DNA of 64,000 nucleotides from Alteribacter populi (GCF_002352765.1 NZ_KZ293963.1:3684559-3748558); one strand, 5' to 3'; positions 1 to 8,343 are shown, counted from the first letter of the stretch. The notes: generated from the letters alone by a model not told the origin. Program-made: numbers and translations.

Positions 1-1
1 T

Positions 2-130
2 ACTGAAAAAGGCTTAAGCAAGAAAGTAAATAAGCTTTTAGATGACAACTCTGTAGAAGTGGTGGATATAAAATTTTCATCCTCTCTATTTTATCTGGGT
101 GCCATGGTTATTTATAAGCACACACAATAA
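2..130 (+). CDS. Cse60-like sporulation protein, C-terminal part
   Basis: An open frame enters from the left edge and stops at TAA 128-130, leaving 42 codons. The visible part reads as lysine-rich helix, then VEVVDIKFSSS, then a strand ending AMVIYKHTQ. This pattern (helix, then a V-D-I-K-F/Y strand, then an A-M-V-I-Y strand) is what I know of the small Cse60 family of sporulation proteins, about 60 residues long, so roughly the first third lies outside the window. Cse60 is expressed during sporulation; its biochemical role is not known to me. The call rests on a short match and is moderately secure. Confidence 0.55.
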   Translation, partial: TEKGLSKKVNKLLDDNSVEVVDIKFSSSLFYLGAMVIYKHTQ

Positions 131-295
131 AGAATAATATGAGTATGTCATTAGCTCAGAAATCATTCATATGAGAAGCATATTATACTTCCGTAGAAGT
201 GTCGTGGTGTCTTCGGGCCTTGATAAGTAACGCTGTTTTCTAAAAGATTGTTGTTCTTGACACAAAATATATAAACTGCGACATAGAAGTAGATT

Positions 296-350
296 GATTT
301 CCGCTCCGGACAGTCGCTTTCCACGGGAGTCGACTGCCCTTCGCTCCAAT
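296..350. repeat. Internally deleted GC-rich Bacillaceae-type repeat
   Basis: Begins TTTCCGCTCCGGACAGTCGC and ends GACTGCCCTTCGCTCC. The two ends resemble the ends of a long GC-rich intergenic repeat that I recall from many Bacillaceae genomes, with the central part missing. Base composition is clearly richer in GC than the AT-rich surroundings. The assignment is from memory and not checked. Confidence 0.45.
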
Positions 351-436
351 CATCCATTATAAAAATGAATAGCCATTGTTTGACTTCATCAATGTGATGA
401 ATTTACAAAGCACTATACCAGCGAAGGAAATACACG

Positions 437-585
437 TAGACTCCAGCGGAAAAACGGACTAGCCGAGACCCCGCAGGACGCATTTCCCGAGGAGGCTTGG
501 CGGTTCGTCCGCGGAAAGCGAGCAGATGGAGGTCAACGGAGCTAAATAAAGCTCCTCTTAATTTAACACCAAGCAATGCCTCCAT
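437..585 (+). repeat. GC-rich dispersed repeat, copy 1
   Basis: Contains GAGACCCCGCAGGACGC, GAGGAGGCTTGGCGGTTCG and CCGCGGAAAGCGAGCAG, and then TTTAACACCAAGCAA. A second copy lies in inverted orientation at 6128-6345. The core resembles the GACCCCGCAGG...CCGCGGAAAGCGAGCA repeat found in many Bacillus intergenic regions (recalled). It breaks the local AT-rich composition and gives spurious ORFs. Confidence 0.65.
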
Positions 586-640
586 CCTGTTGGACAAGGA
601 TTAACTTTGAAATAATATACCTAACCTTATTGGTTAAACA

Positions 641-672
641 CAAAAGGCTTAGAAGTTCTCTAAGCCTTTGAA
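641..672 (-). terminator. Terminator of the OFA transporter gene
   Basis: An 11-bp perfect stem (AAAGGCTTAGA at 643-653 with TCTAAGCCTTT at 659-669) and a 5-base loop lie just after the stop of the minus-strand transporter. Read on the minus strand the stem is followed by TTTT and an AT-rich tail. Confidence 0.75.
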
Positions 673-684
673 TCATGACCCTAA

Positions 685-1947
685 CTAAGCCACGCCTTCT
701 TTTTGCTTCTCATGTCTTTTTTCGATCGCTTTGATATCTAGACGAATCAAAATAGAAAGTACGGAAGCGATGACAATTAATCCTGTGAAAACGTAGAACA
801 CAGGGATGTAGCTGTCTGTTATTGCCCTAATTTGAGTGACTAGGAAGGGTCCTATAATTCCACCAAGAGACCATGTAGTCAACATATAACCATGAATAGC
901 ACCAAGCTGTTTTGTCCCAAATAAATCGCCAATGTAGGCTGGGAGATTTGAGAATCCACCACCGTAACAACTCACAACGATTAATATAAGCGCTTGGAAC
1001 AATAAGACATTGGTTACATTAGGAAGCATCAAGAATGCAATTAACTGAAGAATAAAGAAAATCATGAATATCGCAGGGCGACCAATGTAGTCAGAAATGG
1101 CTGCCCAAGCAAGTCTACCTCCACCATTAAAAATTCCCATGATCCCTACCATGGTAGCGGCAGCTGCAGCTGTCAATCCGACGACTTCTTGAGCCATTGG
1201 CGAAGCGACTGAAATCATCATAATTCCTGCACTCGTGTTAATTAACATCATCGTCCACAGCATCCAGAAACGTCTTGTTTTAACAGCTTCTTTTGCCGTC
1301 AGTTGCGACAAATCTTTTTTAACGATTTTTTTACCAGAGGCAATATCTTTTTTCATCCCATCTGGCATCCAACCTTCAGGAGGAGGTGCGATATAAGAAG
1401 CACCTAGGATGATAAGGAGAAAATAACTCGTACCTAAAACATAGAATGTGGTTGTAATCCCGATCGAATTCATTAGGTTAGCTGCAATTGGAGCTGTAAT
1501 AAGTGCTCCGGCACCAAAGCCCATTACTGCCATACCTGTGGCTAAGCCTCTACGGTCAGGGAACCATTTAACGAGCGTAGAAACGGGAGCGATGTAACCT
1601 AGTCCCAATCCAAGCCCGCTTGCTAATCCATATGTAAGAAGAAAAAGTACTAAGGAATCAACGGCAACGGCAACGCCAGCGCCTGCTTGTCCTAAACCGA
1701 ATAATATAGCGGATAGTATCGCTGATTTTCTAGGACCATTTCTTTCAACAAAACTTCCAAAGAATGCGGCTGATAGTCCTGCAAGGGCCATCATAATCGT
1801 AAAGGCAAATGTTATGCCTGCTGTTGACCAGCCCATTGTGTCATGAATCGGATTCGTATAGACGCTGTAGGCATATGCGGCACCAATGGAGAGGTGAATA
1901 GCAATAGCTGATAAAGCAATGAGCCACCTATTTTTAGTTGTTTTCAT
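685..1947 (-). CDS. OFA-family MFS transporter (oxalate/formate antiporter-like)
   Basis: A 420-residue integral membrane protein of the major facilitator superfamily, about 12 hydrophobic segments split by a charged cytoplasmic loop near residues 190-220. The conserved stretch GLGLGLGYIAPVSTL followed by VKWFPDRRGLATG is the signature I associate with the oxalate/formate antiporter family; substrates of Bacillus members are mostly monocarboxylates, but none can be named here. The start is ATG 1945-1947, preceded by a GAAGGAGGAC ribosome binding site. The open frame runs about 70 codons further upstream, but that extension is translation of the adjacent 21-bp repeats and should not be annotated. 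Apparently monocistronic. Confidence 0.85.
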   Translation of the reverse strand: MKTTKNRWLIALSAIAIHLSIGAAYAYSVYTNPIHDTMGWSTAGITFAFTIMMALAGLSAAFFGSFVERNGPRKSAILSAILFGLGQAGAGVAVAVDSLVLFLLTYGLASGLGLGLGYIAPVSTLVKWFPDRRGLATGMAVMGFGAGALITAPIAANLMNSIGITTTFYVLGTSYFLLIILGASYIAPPPEGWMPDGMKKDIASGKKIVKKDLSQLTAKEAVKTRRFWMLWTMMLINTSAGIMMISVASPMAQEVVGLTAAAAATMVGIMGIFNGGGRLAWAAISDYIGRPAIFMIFFILQLIAFLMLPNVTNVLLFQALILIVVSCYGGGFSNLPAYIGDLFGTKQLGAIHGYMLTTWSLGGIIGPFLVTQIRAITDSYIPVFYVFTGLIVIASVLSILIRLDIKAIEKRHEKQKEGVA

Positions 1948-2070
1948 TTTGTCCTCCTTCTGTGTCATGATAATATGATGTATCAGAATGTTACCATAAT
2001 TTTTACACAAATCAAATAATTTAGAAAAGAGAAATTTTTTCGGGTGTGGTATTTTAATTATAAGCGCAGC

Positions 2071-2568
2071 AATAATAGTAGATTGGTCCTTGTTAGAAAC
2101 AATTCTACATAAAACAAGCTTTTCTCTACACAAAAGAAAGTTAATTCTACACAAAAATGATTTATTTCTACATCAAGGCACTTTTTTAAAAATAATGTTG
2201 CTTTTTGAGCCAAAAGAACGCTAACAAAAGTAGATTGGTTTCTGTTAGAAACAATTCTACATAAAACAGGCTTTTTTCTACACAAAAGAAAGTTGATTCA
2301 ACACAAAATTGATATATTTCGACATCAAGGCTCTTTTTTTTATATAATGTTGCTACATGAGCCAAAAGAACGCTAACAAAAGGAGATTGGTCCTTGTTAG
2401 AAACAACTCTACATAACAGGCTTTTTTCTACACAAAAGAAAGTTGATTCAACACAAAATTGATTTATTTCGACATCAAGGCTCTTTTTTTTAAATAATGT
2501 TGCTACTTGAGCCAAAAGAACGCTAACAAAAGTAGATTGGTTATTGTTAGAAACAATTCTACACAAAA
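2071..2568 (-). repeat. 21-bp-period repeat cluster R1, about 152-bp higher-order period
   Basis: Short units centred on TTCTACACAAAA, TTCTACATAAAA, TTCAACACAAAA or TTCGACATCAAG follow one another at 21-22 bp. These units are packed into larger blocks that restart at GTAGATTGG-like sequence at 2078, 2230, 2382 and 2532, giving a period of 150-152 bp. Read on the minus strand the unit is TTTTGTGTAGAAAAA plus six variable bases. Frames through it are repeat translations without a plausible protein. It fills the divergent gap between the OFA transporter and the patatin gene. Confidence 0.85.
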
Positions 2569-2607
2569 ACCCACTGATTCATAATTGAAAAGTAAAGGAC
2601 GTTTCAT

Positions 2608-3459
2608 ATGTACAATTGCGGGCTCGTATTAGAAGGTGGCGGAATGAAAGGGTTATATACAGCTGGAGTTCTTGAATACTTCCTCGAAAAAGAGTTGTTT
2701 TTCAACTATGTAATCGGAGTTTCTGCCGGTGCTTGTATGGGAGCTTCTTATTTATCAAGACAAAAGGGGCGGAATAAAGAGGTCAATATCGGTCTTGTTC
2801 ATGATTCAAGGTATTTATCTTGGCGTAATTTCATCTTAAAAAGAGAACTTTTTGGCATGGATTTTTTATTTGATGAAATTCCAAATCACATTGTTCCTTT
2901 TGATTTCACAACGTTTGGAACGGGTAAAGAGCAGTTTTTAATCGGTACAATCGATTGTCACACAGGTGTTGCTCGTTATTACAATAAACATGAACATGGT
3001 AAAGATATTTTAAAAATTATAAGGGCTTCAAGCTCCCTGCCTTTTATCGCTAAGCCCGTTGAATATGAAGGGAAAATGCTGCTTGATGGAGGTCTCGTTG
3101 ACCCGATTCCCATAAAAAAAGCCAACGAAGACGGCAGTCAAAAAAACGTGGTGATCATGACAAAAGCCAATAATCAACGGTTAAAGCCAAGCAGAGCTTC
3201 TACGTTTATGAAGCTACTTTATCGGAAACACCCCGCAGTGGCCAACTCATTGCAAAAACGACGGGCAACCTATAACGAAACCTTATCCTTCATAGAATCT
3301 GAGCAGGAAAAAGGAAACGTATTTTTGATCCAGCCGAGTGTGGACCTTCCTGTTAGCAGTTTCGAGCGGAATCAAAAAAGGCTGCTTCACTTGTACGAGC
3401 TAGGGTACCAGGATGCAAAGGTTCAATATGAACAGTTAAAGCAGTGGTTAGGAAAATAA
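2608..3459 (+). CDS. Patatin-like phospholipase (YjjU/RssA type)
   Basis: A 283-residue patatin-domain serine hydrolase. The glycine-rich oxyanion loop EGGGMKG (residues 9-15), the nucleophile elbow GVSAG with Ser39, and the DGG motif with Asp160 together give the Ser-Asp catalytic dyad of the patatin family. No signal peptide or membrane segment is seen, so it is probably cytoplasmic and acts on lipids or acyl esters; the substrate is unknown. ATG 2608 follows an AAAGGACG ribosome binding site. The upstream region is the R1 repeat cluster, so the promoter must lie in or next to repeats. Confidence 0.85.
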   Translation: MYNCGLVLEGGGMKGLYTAGVLEYFLEKELFFNYVIGVSAGACMGASYLSRQKGRNKEVNIGLVHDSRYLSWRNFILKRELFGMDFLFDEIPNHIVPFDFTTFGTGKEQFLIGTIDCHTGVARYYNKHEHGKDILKIIRASSSLPFIAKPVEYEGKMLLDGGLVDPIPIKKANEDGSQKNVVIMTKANNQRLKPSRASTFMKLLYRKHPAVANSLQKRRATYNETLSFIESEQEKGNVFLIQPSVDLPVSSFERNQKRLLHLYELGYQDAKVQYEQLKQWLGK

Positions 3460-3508
3460 TCTTGCGTGCTAGTAAAAAGAAAAGTACATCAAACAAGAGG
3501 TGAAGTGA

Positions 3509-4057
3509 ATGGACAGGGTAACAAAATCATACTTTGAAAATCTAGAATCTAACGATAAAAACGTTCAATACGAAGCATATAAGAATATTCTAGCAGCTAC
3601 AGAAGAAAAGGTAGCGTGGAGCTATGAAGTGTGGGATGAATTGAAGGAAGGTCTAACTCATCCTGATCATCATAAAAGATCAAGGTCCGCGCAATTCCTT
3701 TCCAATTTGGCAATAAGTGATCCTGAGAAAAGAATGTTAAAAGATTTCCCCTCATTATGGGAAGTAACGAAAGATCAAAAATTCGTCACTGCAAGACATA
3801 GCATACAATCCGTGTGGAGAGTAGGTCTAGCTGGATATGAGCAAAAAGAACTGGTGTTCACTCACCTGGTTGATCGCTTTAAAAACTGCGTTGAAGAGAA
3901 GAACTATACTTTGATTCGCTATGATATTCTTCAAGGTCTAAGAAACTTATATGATGAAGGAAAAGATGAAGATATCAAACAAAACGCCTTAGCTTTGATT
4001 GAAACTGAAGAAGAAAGCAAGTATCAGAAGAAGTATTTGTCTTTGTGGAGGAACTAG
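3509..4057 (+). CDS. HEAT-repeat-like soluble protein of unknown function
   Basis: A 182-residue, mostly helical and highly charged protein with no signal peptide. Successive amphipathic helices (for example the stretch around HPDHHKRSRSAQFLSNLA, and later YDILQGLRNLYDEG followed by IKQNALALIETEEE) resemble HEAT/Armadillo-type helical repeats used for binding proteins or nucleic acids. I do not recognise a named family and assign no function. ATG 3509 follows an AAGAGGTGAAG ribosome binding site. The gene lies 49 bp after the patatin gene, with a terminator behind it, so the two may form a transcription unit. Confidence 0.6.
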   Translation: MDRVTKSYFENLESNDKNVQYEAYKNILAATEEKVAWSYEVWDELKEGLTHPDHHKRSRSAQFLSNLAISDPEKRMLKDFPSLWEVTKDQKFVTARHSIQSVWRVGLAGYEQKELVFTHLVDRFKNCVEEKNYTLIRYDILQGLRNLYDEGKDEDIKQNALALIETEEESKYQKKYLSLWRN

Positions 4058-4106
4058 ATTTAACATCTCCAGCTGCTTTTAGAACAACAATAACCATACC
4101 AAGACT

Positions 4107-4145
4107 TAAACAACTGCTCATTTAAAGAGGGCAGTTGTTTTTTAC
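4107..4145 (+). terminator. Rho-independent terminator after the HEAT-like gene
   Basis: Stem AAACAACTGC (4108-4117) pairs with GCAGTTGTTT (4131-4140), followed by a run of T. The same stem sequence recurs in the terminator after htpX. Confidence 0.85.
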
Positions 4146-4304
4146 GTTCTGTTTTCACTCGAGTATGTTAAGCCTTTGAAGAATACAATATCAGACTCGA
4201 GACGGATAAAATATCCATCTTAAGTAAGTTTTATATACTGAATTTTTCAAATATAATAAGAGCTAGTAATATGGATAATTGTTATTTTTTGTGTGGGAGA
4301 GAGG

Positions 4305-5288
4305 ATGAGTTTTTTGGAAAAGATTATAGAAGTTCAAGCCATTAAAAAGAAGTATGTGAAAAGAAAAACGAAAGAAACGATTACCGCTGTTAACGATGTC
4401 TCCTTTGATGTGCACCGTGGAGAGGTTCTTGGGTTATTGGGTCCAAATGGTGCGGGGAAAACATCGACGATTAAGATGATTTGTGGTTTGCTGCAAAGTG
4501 ATGCTGGCTCGATCCACATCAATGGCTTTAGTATCCGTAAAAACAGACTGAAAGCGTTGCGTCATATTAGCGCCGTTTTAGAGGGAAATCGAAATTTGTA
4601 CTGGCGGTTAACCGTTCGGGAAAACCTTGAATACTTTGCTGGCAATCGCGGTTACTCGAAAATACAAGTATCCGATCGAGTGGAAAAGCTGTTGGAGCAA
4701 TTTCGTCTTAAAGAAAAAGAAAATGAACTCGTTAATGGATTGTCTCGCGGAATGCAGCAAAAGCTGGCCATCGCTGTCGCTTTATTAGCAAATACGGAAG
4801 TTATCTTGCTGGACGAACCAACTCTCGGGCTAGATGTTGAAATTAGTTATGAACTGCGTGAAATTTTGAAGATGATTGTAAAGGAAGAAAAACGCACAAT
4901 CATTATCAGCTCACATGATATGCCAGTCGTCCAAGAGCTGTGTGATCGAACGATTATTATTAATAAAGGTGAAGTCGTGATCGACGAAAAGGTGGAGAAT
5001 TTGCTCAAGCTTTTTGAAACAAGGGCTTATTCGATTAAACTCGGTGAAGAATTAAGCGTAAAGCAGGAGAAGGAGCTGTTAATGAAGTTCCCTTTAAGTA
5101 CGTATAAAGCGGGATCTCATCAAACGATTGTTGAAGTGAATTTAGAGCGGAGTGAAGATATTTATGAGCTGATCGATATCTTCAAAGCGGAAGGAACAAT
5201 GGTTGAAAGCATCGATCGCACATCTATTGATTTTGAACAAGTGTTTATGCAGATCGTGAAGGGAGAAAAGAAGTATGAAATGGCTTAA
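4305..5288 (+). CDS. ABC transporter ATP-binding protein (ABC-2 exporter type)
   Basis: A 327-residue nucleotide-binding subunit of an ABC exporter. Walker A GPNGAGKT spans residues 46-53, the signature appears as LSRGMQQK near residue 146, and Walker B is VILLDEPTLGLD. About 100 residues follow the ATPase core, as is common in DrrA/NatA-like exporters. The frame could begin at GTG 4293, but ATG 4305 has the GAGAGAGG ribosome binding site at the right distance and is chosen. It overlaps the permease start by 14 bp, implying translational coupling. The exported substrate is unknown. Confidence 0.85.
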   Translation: MSFLEKIIEVQAIKKKYVKRKTKETITAVNDVSFDVHRGEVLGLLGPNGAGKTSTIKMICGLLQSDAGSIHINGFSIRKNRLKALRHISAVLEGNRNLYWRLTVRENLEYFAGNRGYSKIQVSDRVEKLLEQFRLKEKENELVNGLSRGMQQKLAIAVALLANTEVILLDEPTLGLDVEISYELREILKMIVKEEKRTIIISSHDMPVVQELCDRTIIINKGEVVIDEKVENLLKLFETRAYSIKLGEELSVKQEKELLMKFPLSTYKAGSHQTIVEVNLERSEDIYELIDIFKAEGTMVESIDRTSIDFEQVFMQIVKGEKKYEMA

Positions 5289-6048
5289 TTTAATGAATGC
5301 CAATATACGTAAGGAATATATTGAGATGAAACGTTACTTGCCGAACACGCTTGCGTTATTAGCGACGTTCTATATTATTTTTCTGGCGTCATTTTTTGGG
5401 ATTATGTTCATAGGAGATCCAGCCAGTTTTGATGCGAATGTGCAATATTCGATTGTAAGTGTCGTCTTTTGGAGCTTAACGATGATGACGATGAACTTTA
5501 TTGGCTTTTCAGTCGTAACAGAGGCGATGCGGGGGACACTTGAGCAATTATACATGTCTCCGATGGGGGTATGGAAAATCATGCTTACTCGTATCATCGG
5601 ACAATTTGCACTGCAATCGATTATTATGGTGATCTTACTTTTCGCGGCAATGCTCACCTCGGGGCAGTGGCTGAATCTAAACCCTACGACGACGATCCCA
5701 ATTATTTTAGTAACGATGGTAAGCATGGTTGGCGTTAGCTTTATGATTGCAGGGTTAGCGGTTATAGTAAAGCAAATTCAAGCCTTTTTACAAATTTTCC
5801 AGTTCGTTTTAATGGGTCTCGTCTTTGTCCCGTTATCTGTAGCGCCGTTTCTTGCCTTCGCTCCATTTGTCCAAGGGGTGAATATGGTAAGAACGGTGAT
5901 GATTGAGAACCTGACTTTAACTCAGCTACCTTGGTCCGACTATGGAATCTTACTTTTAAATTCCCTCGTTTATTTAGTCTTAGGATTAATTGTCTTTCAC
6001 CGCTGTGAGAAAATTGCAATGAAGAAGGGGCTGTTGGGGCAGTACTAG
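5275..6048 (+). CDS. ABC-2 type transporter permease
   Basis: A 257-residue membrane protein with about six hydrophobic segments, starting inside the end of the ATPase gene (ATG 5275, site GGGAGAAAAGAAG). It has the layout of ABC-2 permeases: a cytoplasmic N-terminus rich in charged residues, a first segment near residue 25, and paired segments to the C-terminus. With the preceding ATPase it should form a 2+2 exporter; multidrug, antibiotic or lipid export are possibilities, none shown by the sequence. There is no obvious terminator directly after it; GC-rich repeat copy 2 follows. Confidence 0.82.
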   Translation: MKWLNLMNANIRKEYIEMKRYLPNTLALLATFYIIFLASFFGIMFIGDPASFDANVQYSIVSVVFWSLTMMTMNFIGFSVVTEAMRGTLEQLYMSPMGVWKIMLTRIIGQFALQSIIMVILLFAAMLTSGQWLNLNPTTTIPIILVTMVSMVGVSFMIAGLAVIVKQIQAFLQIFQFVLMGLVFVPLSVAPFLAFAPFVQGVNMVRTVMIENLTLTQLPWSDYGILLLNSLVYLVLGLIVFHRCEKIAMKKGLLGQY

Positions 6049-6127
6049 AATGTACTTGCTCTTTTATATGGAATGTAACAACAGATTCTTTAGTCGTGTT
6101 TTGTTGACTAAATTTTAAAAAGCGTAT

Positions 6128-6345
6128 TTTTTTGCAGCTCCGTTGGCCTCCATCTGCTTGTTTTCCGCGGACGAACCGCCAAGCCTCCTTGGGAAAAAGC
6201 GCCCTGCGGGGTCTTGGCTGGCCCGTTTTTCCGCAGGAGTCTCGCAGATTCCGGCCTACTACGCAGAAGATCTTTTTATTAAGAGACCTTTTAAACACAT
6301 TTCAACTTGGCTACGGTCTCCAATTTGCTTGGTGTTAAAATAAGA
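6128..6345 (-). repeat. GC-rich dispersed repeat, copy 2 (inverted)
   Basis: Contains CTCCATCTGCTTG, CCGCGGACGAACCGCC, CCCTGCGGGGTC and TTTCCGCAGGAGTC, the reverse complement of the features of copy 1 at 437-585, and ends near TTGCTTGGTGTTAAA, the complement of the copy-1 end. Frames on both strands here are repeat translation. It follows the ABC permease by about 80 bp. Confidence 0.65.
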
Positions 6346-6348
6346 GTA

Positions 6349-6695
6349 ACTTTATGGAGCTCCGGACTTTTCACATATCGTTTTCCCCGTAAATTGGAAA
6401 GAACTCTTAGAAACATTCAATAACAAAGGGTTCTATTAAAAAGCCTGTATCCTTAGTAATCAATGATACAGGCTTTTTGGATAACCATAGTTGAACTAGC
6501 GCTCGCCTAACGCGCAGTAAAAAATAGCAACAACCTTTTAGAAAAGAGCCTTAATAAAAGACCTCTAAGCAGTTTCTCTTACTATTTCTCGATTATGTCA
6601 TTTCCTATGTGAAACCCATGTTTGCAGCTCTGGAAAATTGTACTCAATATTACTCTTGAAAAATCCAATTTTATCAATCTAGCATACTATTCTTC
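6349..6695. other. Intergenic region without a gene
   Basis: Nothing coding is seen between the GC-rich repeat and the htpX promoter region. A solitary terminator-like hairpin at 6438-6480 is the only structured element. Confidence 0.6.
6438..6480. terminator. Orphan terminator-like hairpin
   Basis: AAAAAGCCTGTATC (6438-6451) pairs with GATACAGGCTTTTT (6465-6478), giving a 14-bp perfect stem with A and T flanks that could work in either direction. No gene ends next to it, so it may serve the ABC exporter transcript through the repeat or be left from a lost gene. Confidence 0.7.
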
Positions 6696-6719
6696 ATTTT
6701 AACAAAATCATGTTAAAAT
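6696..6719. promoter_or_regulatory. Palindrome in the htpX promoter region
   Basis: ATTTTAACA (6696-6704) and TGTTAAAAT (6711-6719) form a perfect 9-bp inverted repeat with a 6-bp gap, about 33 bp before the htpX start; its right arm contains a possible -10 hexamer TAAAAT. Bacillus htpX is known to be under repression, so an operator is plausible. The regulator is not identified from this window. Confidence 0.5.
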
Positions 6720-6751
6720 AGATGGGTAAACATGAAAATGGAGGCGTGTGA

Positions 6752-7666
6752 ATGGGTAAACGTGTTTTGTTTTTTATATTAACAAACATTCTTGTCATGA
6801 CAACGATCGTAATCGTCTGGTCGCTAATTACGACTTTTACAGACATCAGTGGTACGTTTGAGACGGGAGGTCCCGGCTTAGGGATTGATTATGCATCGTT
6901 AATGGTATTCAGCTTACTTGTAGGTTTTATAGGGTCATTTATCTCACTAGCGATGTCACGTTGGATGGCAAAGAAAATGATGAAGGTCAAAGTGCTTGAT
7001 CCTGATGGTCCATTATCAACACATGAACGGGCTGTAGTTGAGAAGGTTCACCGCTTTTCACGTGCAGCTGGGTTAATGCATATGCCAGAGGTTGGGATTT
7101 ATCAGTCAGCCGAGGTGAATGCATTCGCTACAGGTCCTTCGAAAAAACGGTCACTTGTGGCTGTTTCTTCAGGCTTATTAAACTCGATGGATGACGATGC
7201 GGTTGAAGGCGTTATCGCCCATGAAGTGGCACACGTGTCAAATGGTGACATGGTCACGATGACGTTATTGCAAGGTGTCGTGAACACCTTTGTTGTCTTT
7301 TTCTCAAGAATCGCAGCAATCCTCGTATCGCGATTAGTGCGTTCAGAAATGCAAGTGATTGTCCGTTTTGCTGCCATTATAATTTTCCAAATTTTATTCT
7401 CGATCCTTGGAAGTATAGTCGTAAGTGCTTACTCGCGTCACCGGGAATTTCATGCTGACCGTGGAGGCGGAGACTTAGCGGGTCGTGATAAAATGGCCCA
7501 TGCGCTACGTTCTTTGAAAGCACACGTCGCTCGTGCCAATGTCGATGACCGCACAGACGACTCAGCGATCCAGACAATGAAGATCAGTGGAAAAGGCGGA
7601 ATGATGAAGCTATTCTCCTCACACCCTGATTTAGATGAACGAATTGCCCGCTTAGAACAACGTTAA
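6752..7666 (+). CDS. htpX: Membrane zinc metalloprotease HtpX
   Basis: A 304-residue M48B peptidase of the cytoplasmic membrane that degrades misfolded membrane proteins. Two N-terminal hydrophobic segments (about residues 6-28 and 47-68) precede the zinc motif HEVAH at residues 157-161; two further hydrophobic stretches follow (about 170-190 and 205-227), and the third zinc ligand is the Glu of the EFHADRGG stretch. Length and order match HtpX. ATG 6752 follows an ATGGAGGCG ribosome binding site. Monocistronic: its own promoter-proximal palindrome is upstream and a terminator is downstream. Confidence 0.95.
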   Translation: MGKRVLFFILTNILVMTTIVIVWSLITTFTDISGTFETGGPGLGIDYASLMVFSLLVGFIGSFISLAMSRWMAKKMMKVKVLDPDGPLSTHERAVVEKVHRFSRAAGLMHMPEVGIYQSAEVNAFATGPSKKRSLVAVSSGLLNSMDDDAVEGVIAHEVAHVSNGDMVTMTLLQGVVNTFVVFFSRIAAILVSRLVRSEMQVIVRFAAIIIFQILFSILGSIVVSAYSRHREFHADRGGGDLAGRDKMAHALRSLKAHVARANVDDRTDDSAIQTMKISGKGGMMKLFSSHPDLDERIARLEQR

Positions 7667-7679
7667 ATAGTAAGAATAA

Positions 7680-7716
7680 AGCAACTGCTCTAATTAATTA
7701 GGGCAGTTGTTTTTTA
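7680..7716 (+). terminator. Terminator of htpX
   Basis: CAACTGC (7682-7688) and GCAGTTG (7703-7709) with flanking pairs, followed by TTTTTT. Confidence 0.85.
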
Positions 7717-7996
7717 GTTAGGTACAATTCTACATAAAACAGGCTTTTTTCTACACAAAAGCCGGCTTATTCTACATAAAAGAAAGTTGATTCTACACAA
7801 AGGTAATTTATTTCAACATCAAGGCACTTTTTTTATGATTTTACTACTTGAGGCAATAGAACACTCAAACAGCAACAATAGTAGATTGGTTTTTATTAGG
7901 AACAATTCTACATATAACAGGCATTTCTCTACACAAAAGCCATCTTATTCTACATAAAAGAAAGTTAATTTAACACAAAATTGATTTATTTCTATA
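7717..7996 (-). repeat. 21-bp-period repeat cluster R2
   Basis: Units TTCTACATAAAA, TTCTACACAAAA, TTCTACATAAAAG and TTCAACACAAAA spaced about 21 bp, with the block marker GTAGATTGG at 7881. Same family and orientation as R1 and R3. It follows directly after the htpX terminator. No coding potential. Confidence 0.8.
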
Positions 7997-8060
7997 CCAT
8001 TGACTAAATGGTCAAAACTAACATTTTGGGACACTTACTATCACTAATGGCAGGGGTAAC

Positions 8061-8192
8061 TTAGTTGTCTTGCTGTTGATTAAGTAATTTTATTATCTCA
8101 TTATTTTGTTCATTTGCTTTACTTAATTTACGCTCTATTGCAAATAACGTGGACATTAGGAGGGCAAAAGCAATAATCCAAAATAAAAACAT
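8061..8192 (-). CDS. Small single-span membrane protein (43 aa)
   Basis: A 43-codon frame starting at ATG 8190-8192, preceded by GAAGGAGTGAG, a good ribosome binding site. The peptide has a hydrophobic N-terminal helix (residues 1-17, with FLFWIIAFALL) followed by a charged helix containing ERKLSKANEQNNEII. This layout, one span plus a short coiled-coil-like tail, recalls small Bacillus membrane proteins of unknown function. A toxin of a type I system is an alternative, but no antisense RNA can be demonstrated. It lies downstream of the 144-residue membrane protein on the same strand. Confidence 0.6.
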   Translation of the reverse strand: MFLFWIIAFALLMSTLFAIERKLSKANEQNNEIIKLLNQQQDN

Positions 8193-8228
8193 ATTCTCAC
8201 TCCTTCAAGATAAAATTAAGTTTTTCAA

Positions 8229-8323
8229 GGTCAGTCAGCATAAAAACCTATTACTAGCTGTATTCCTGAAGACGATTAGGCGGATGAGCCTAATCGTTGC
8301 ATAACCTAGATTTAGGCTGACCA
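8229..8323 (-). other. Structured element, candidate RNA or palindrome
   Basis: A 10-bp perfect inverted repeat, ACGATTAGGC (8272-8281) and GCCTAATCGT (8288-8297), lies inside a larger set of nested pairings: CTAG with CTAG, CCTA with TAGG, and outermost GGTCAG (8229-8234) with CTGACC (8318-8323). It lies between the 144-residue gene and the 43-residue gene, both on the minus strand, so it would form a leader of the latter. I match it to no known riboswitch. Confidence 0.4.
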
Positions 8324-8343
8324 TCTTTTTGGGTAACCTCATT

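Larger units (their letters stand above)
131..684. other. Intergenic region with two GC-rich repeat remnants
   Basis: No convincing gene. Small frames here are translations of repeats. The stretch holds a short remnant near 296-350, a longer GC-rich repeat near 437-585, and at its right end the terminator of the minus-strand transporter. Confidence 0.7.

Noticed and set aside
2058..2566. Minus-strand frames of 75 and 126 codons with repeated CVEKSLF-type segments
   Set aside because: They are translations of the 21-bp repeats; the apparent peptide repeat follows from the DNA period of 21, a multiple of three, and there is no ribosome binding site.
5762..6298. 178-codon minus-strand frame and overlapping plus-strand frames
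   Set aside because: Antisense of the ABC permease plus the GC-rich repeat; no protein-like features.
8061..8323. Type I toxin-antitoxin pair
   Set aside because: The 43-residue peptide has a long charged tail unlike BsrG/TxpA-type toxins, and no antisense promoter and terminator pair was found.
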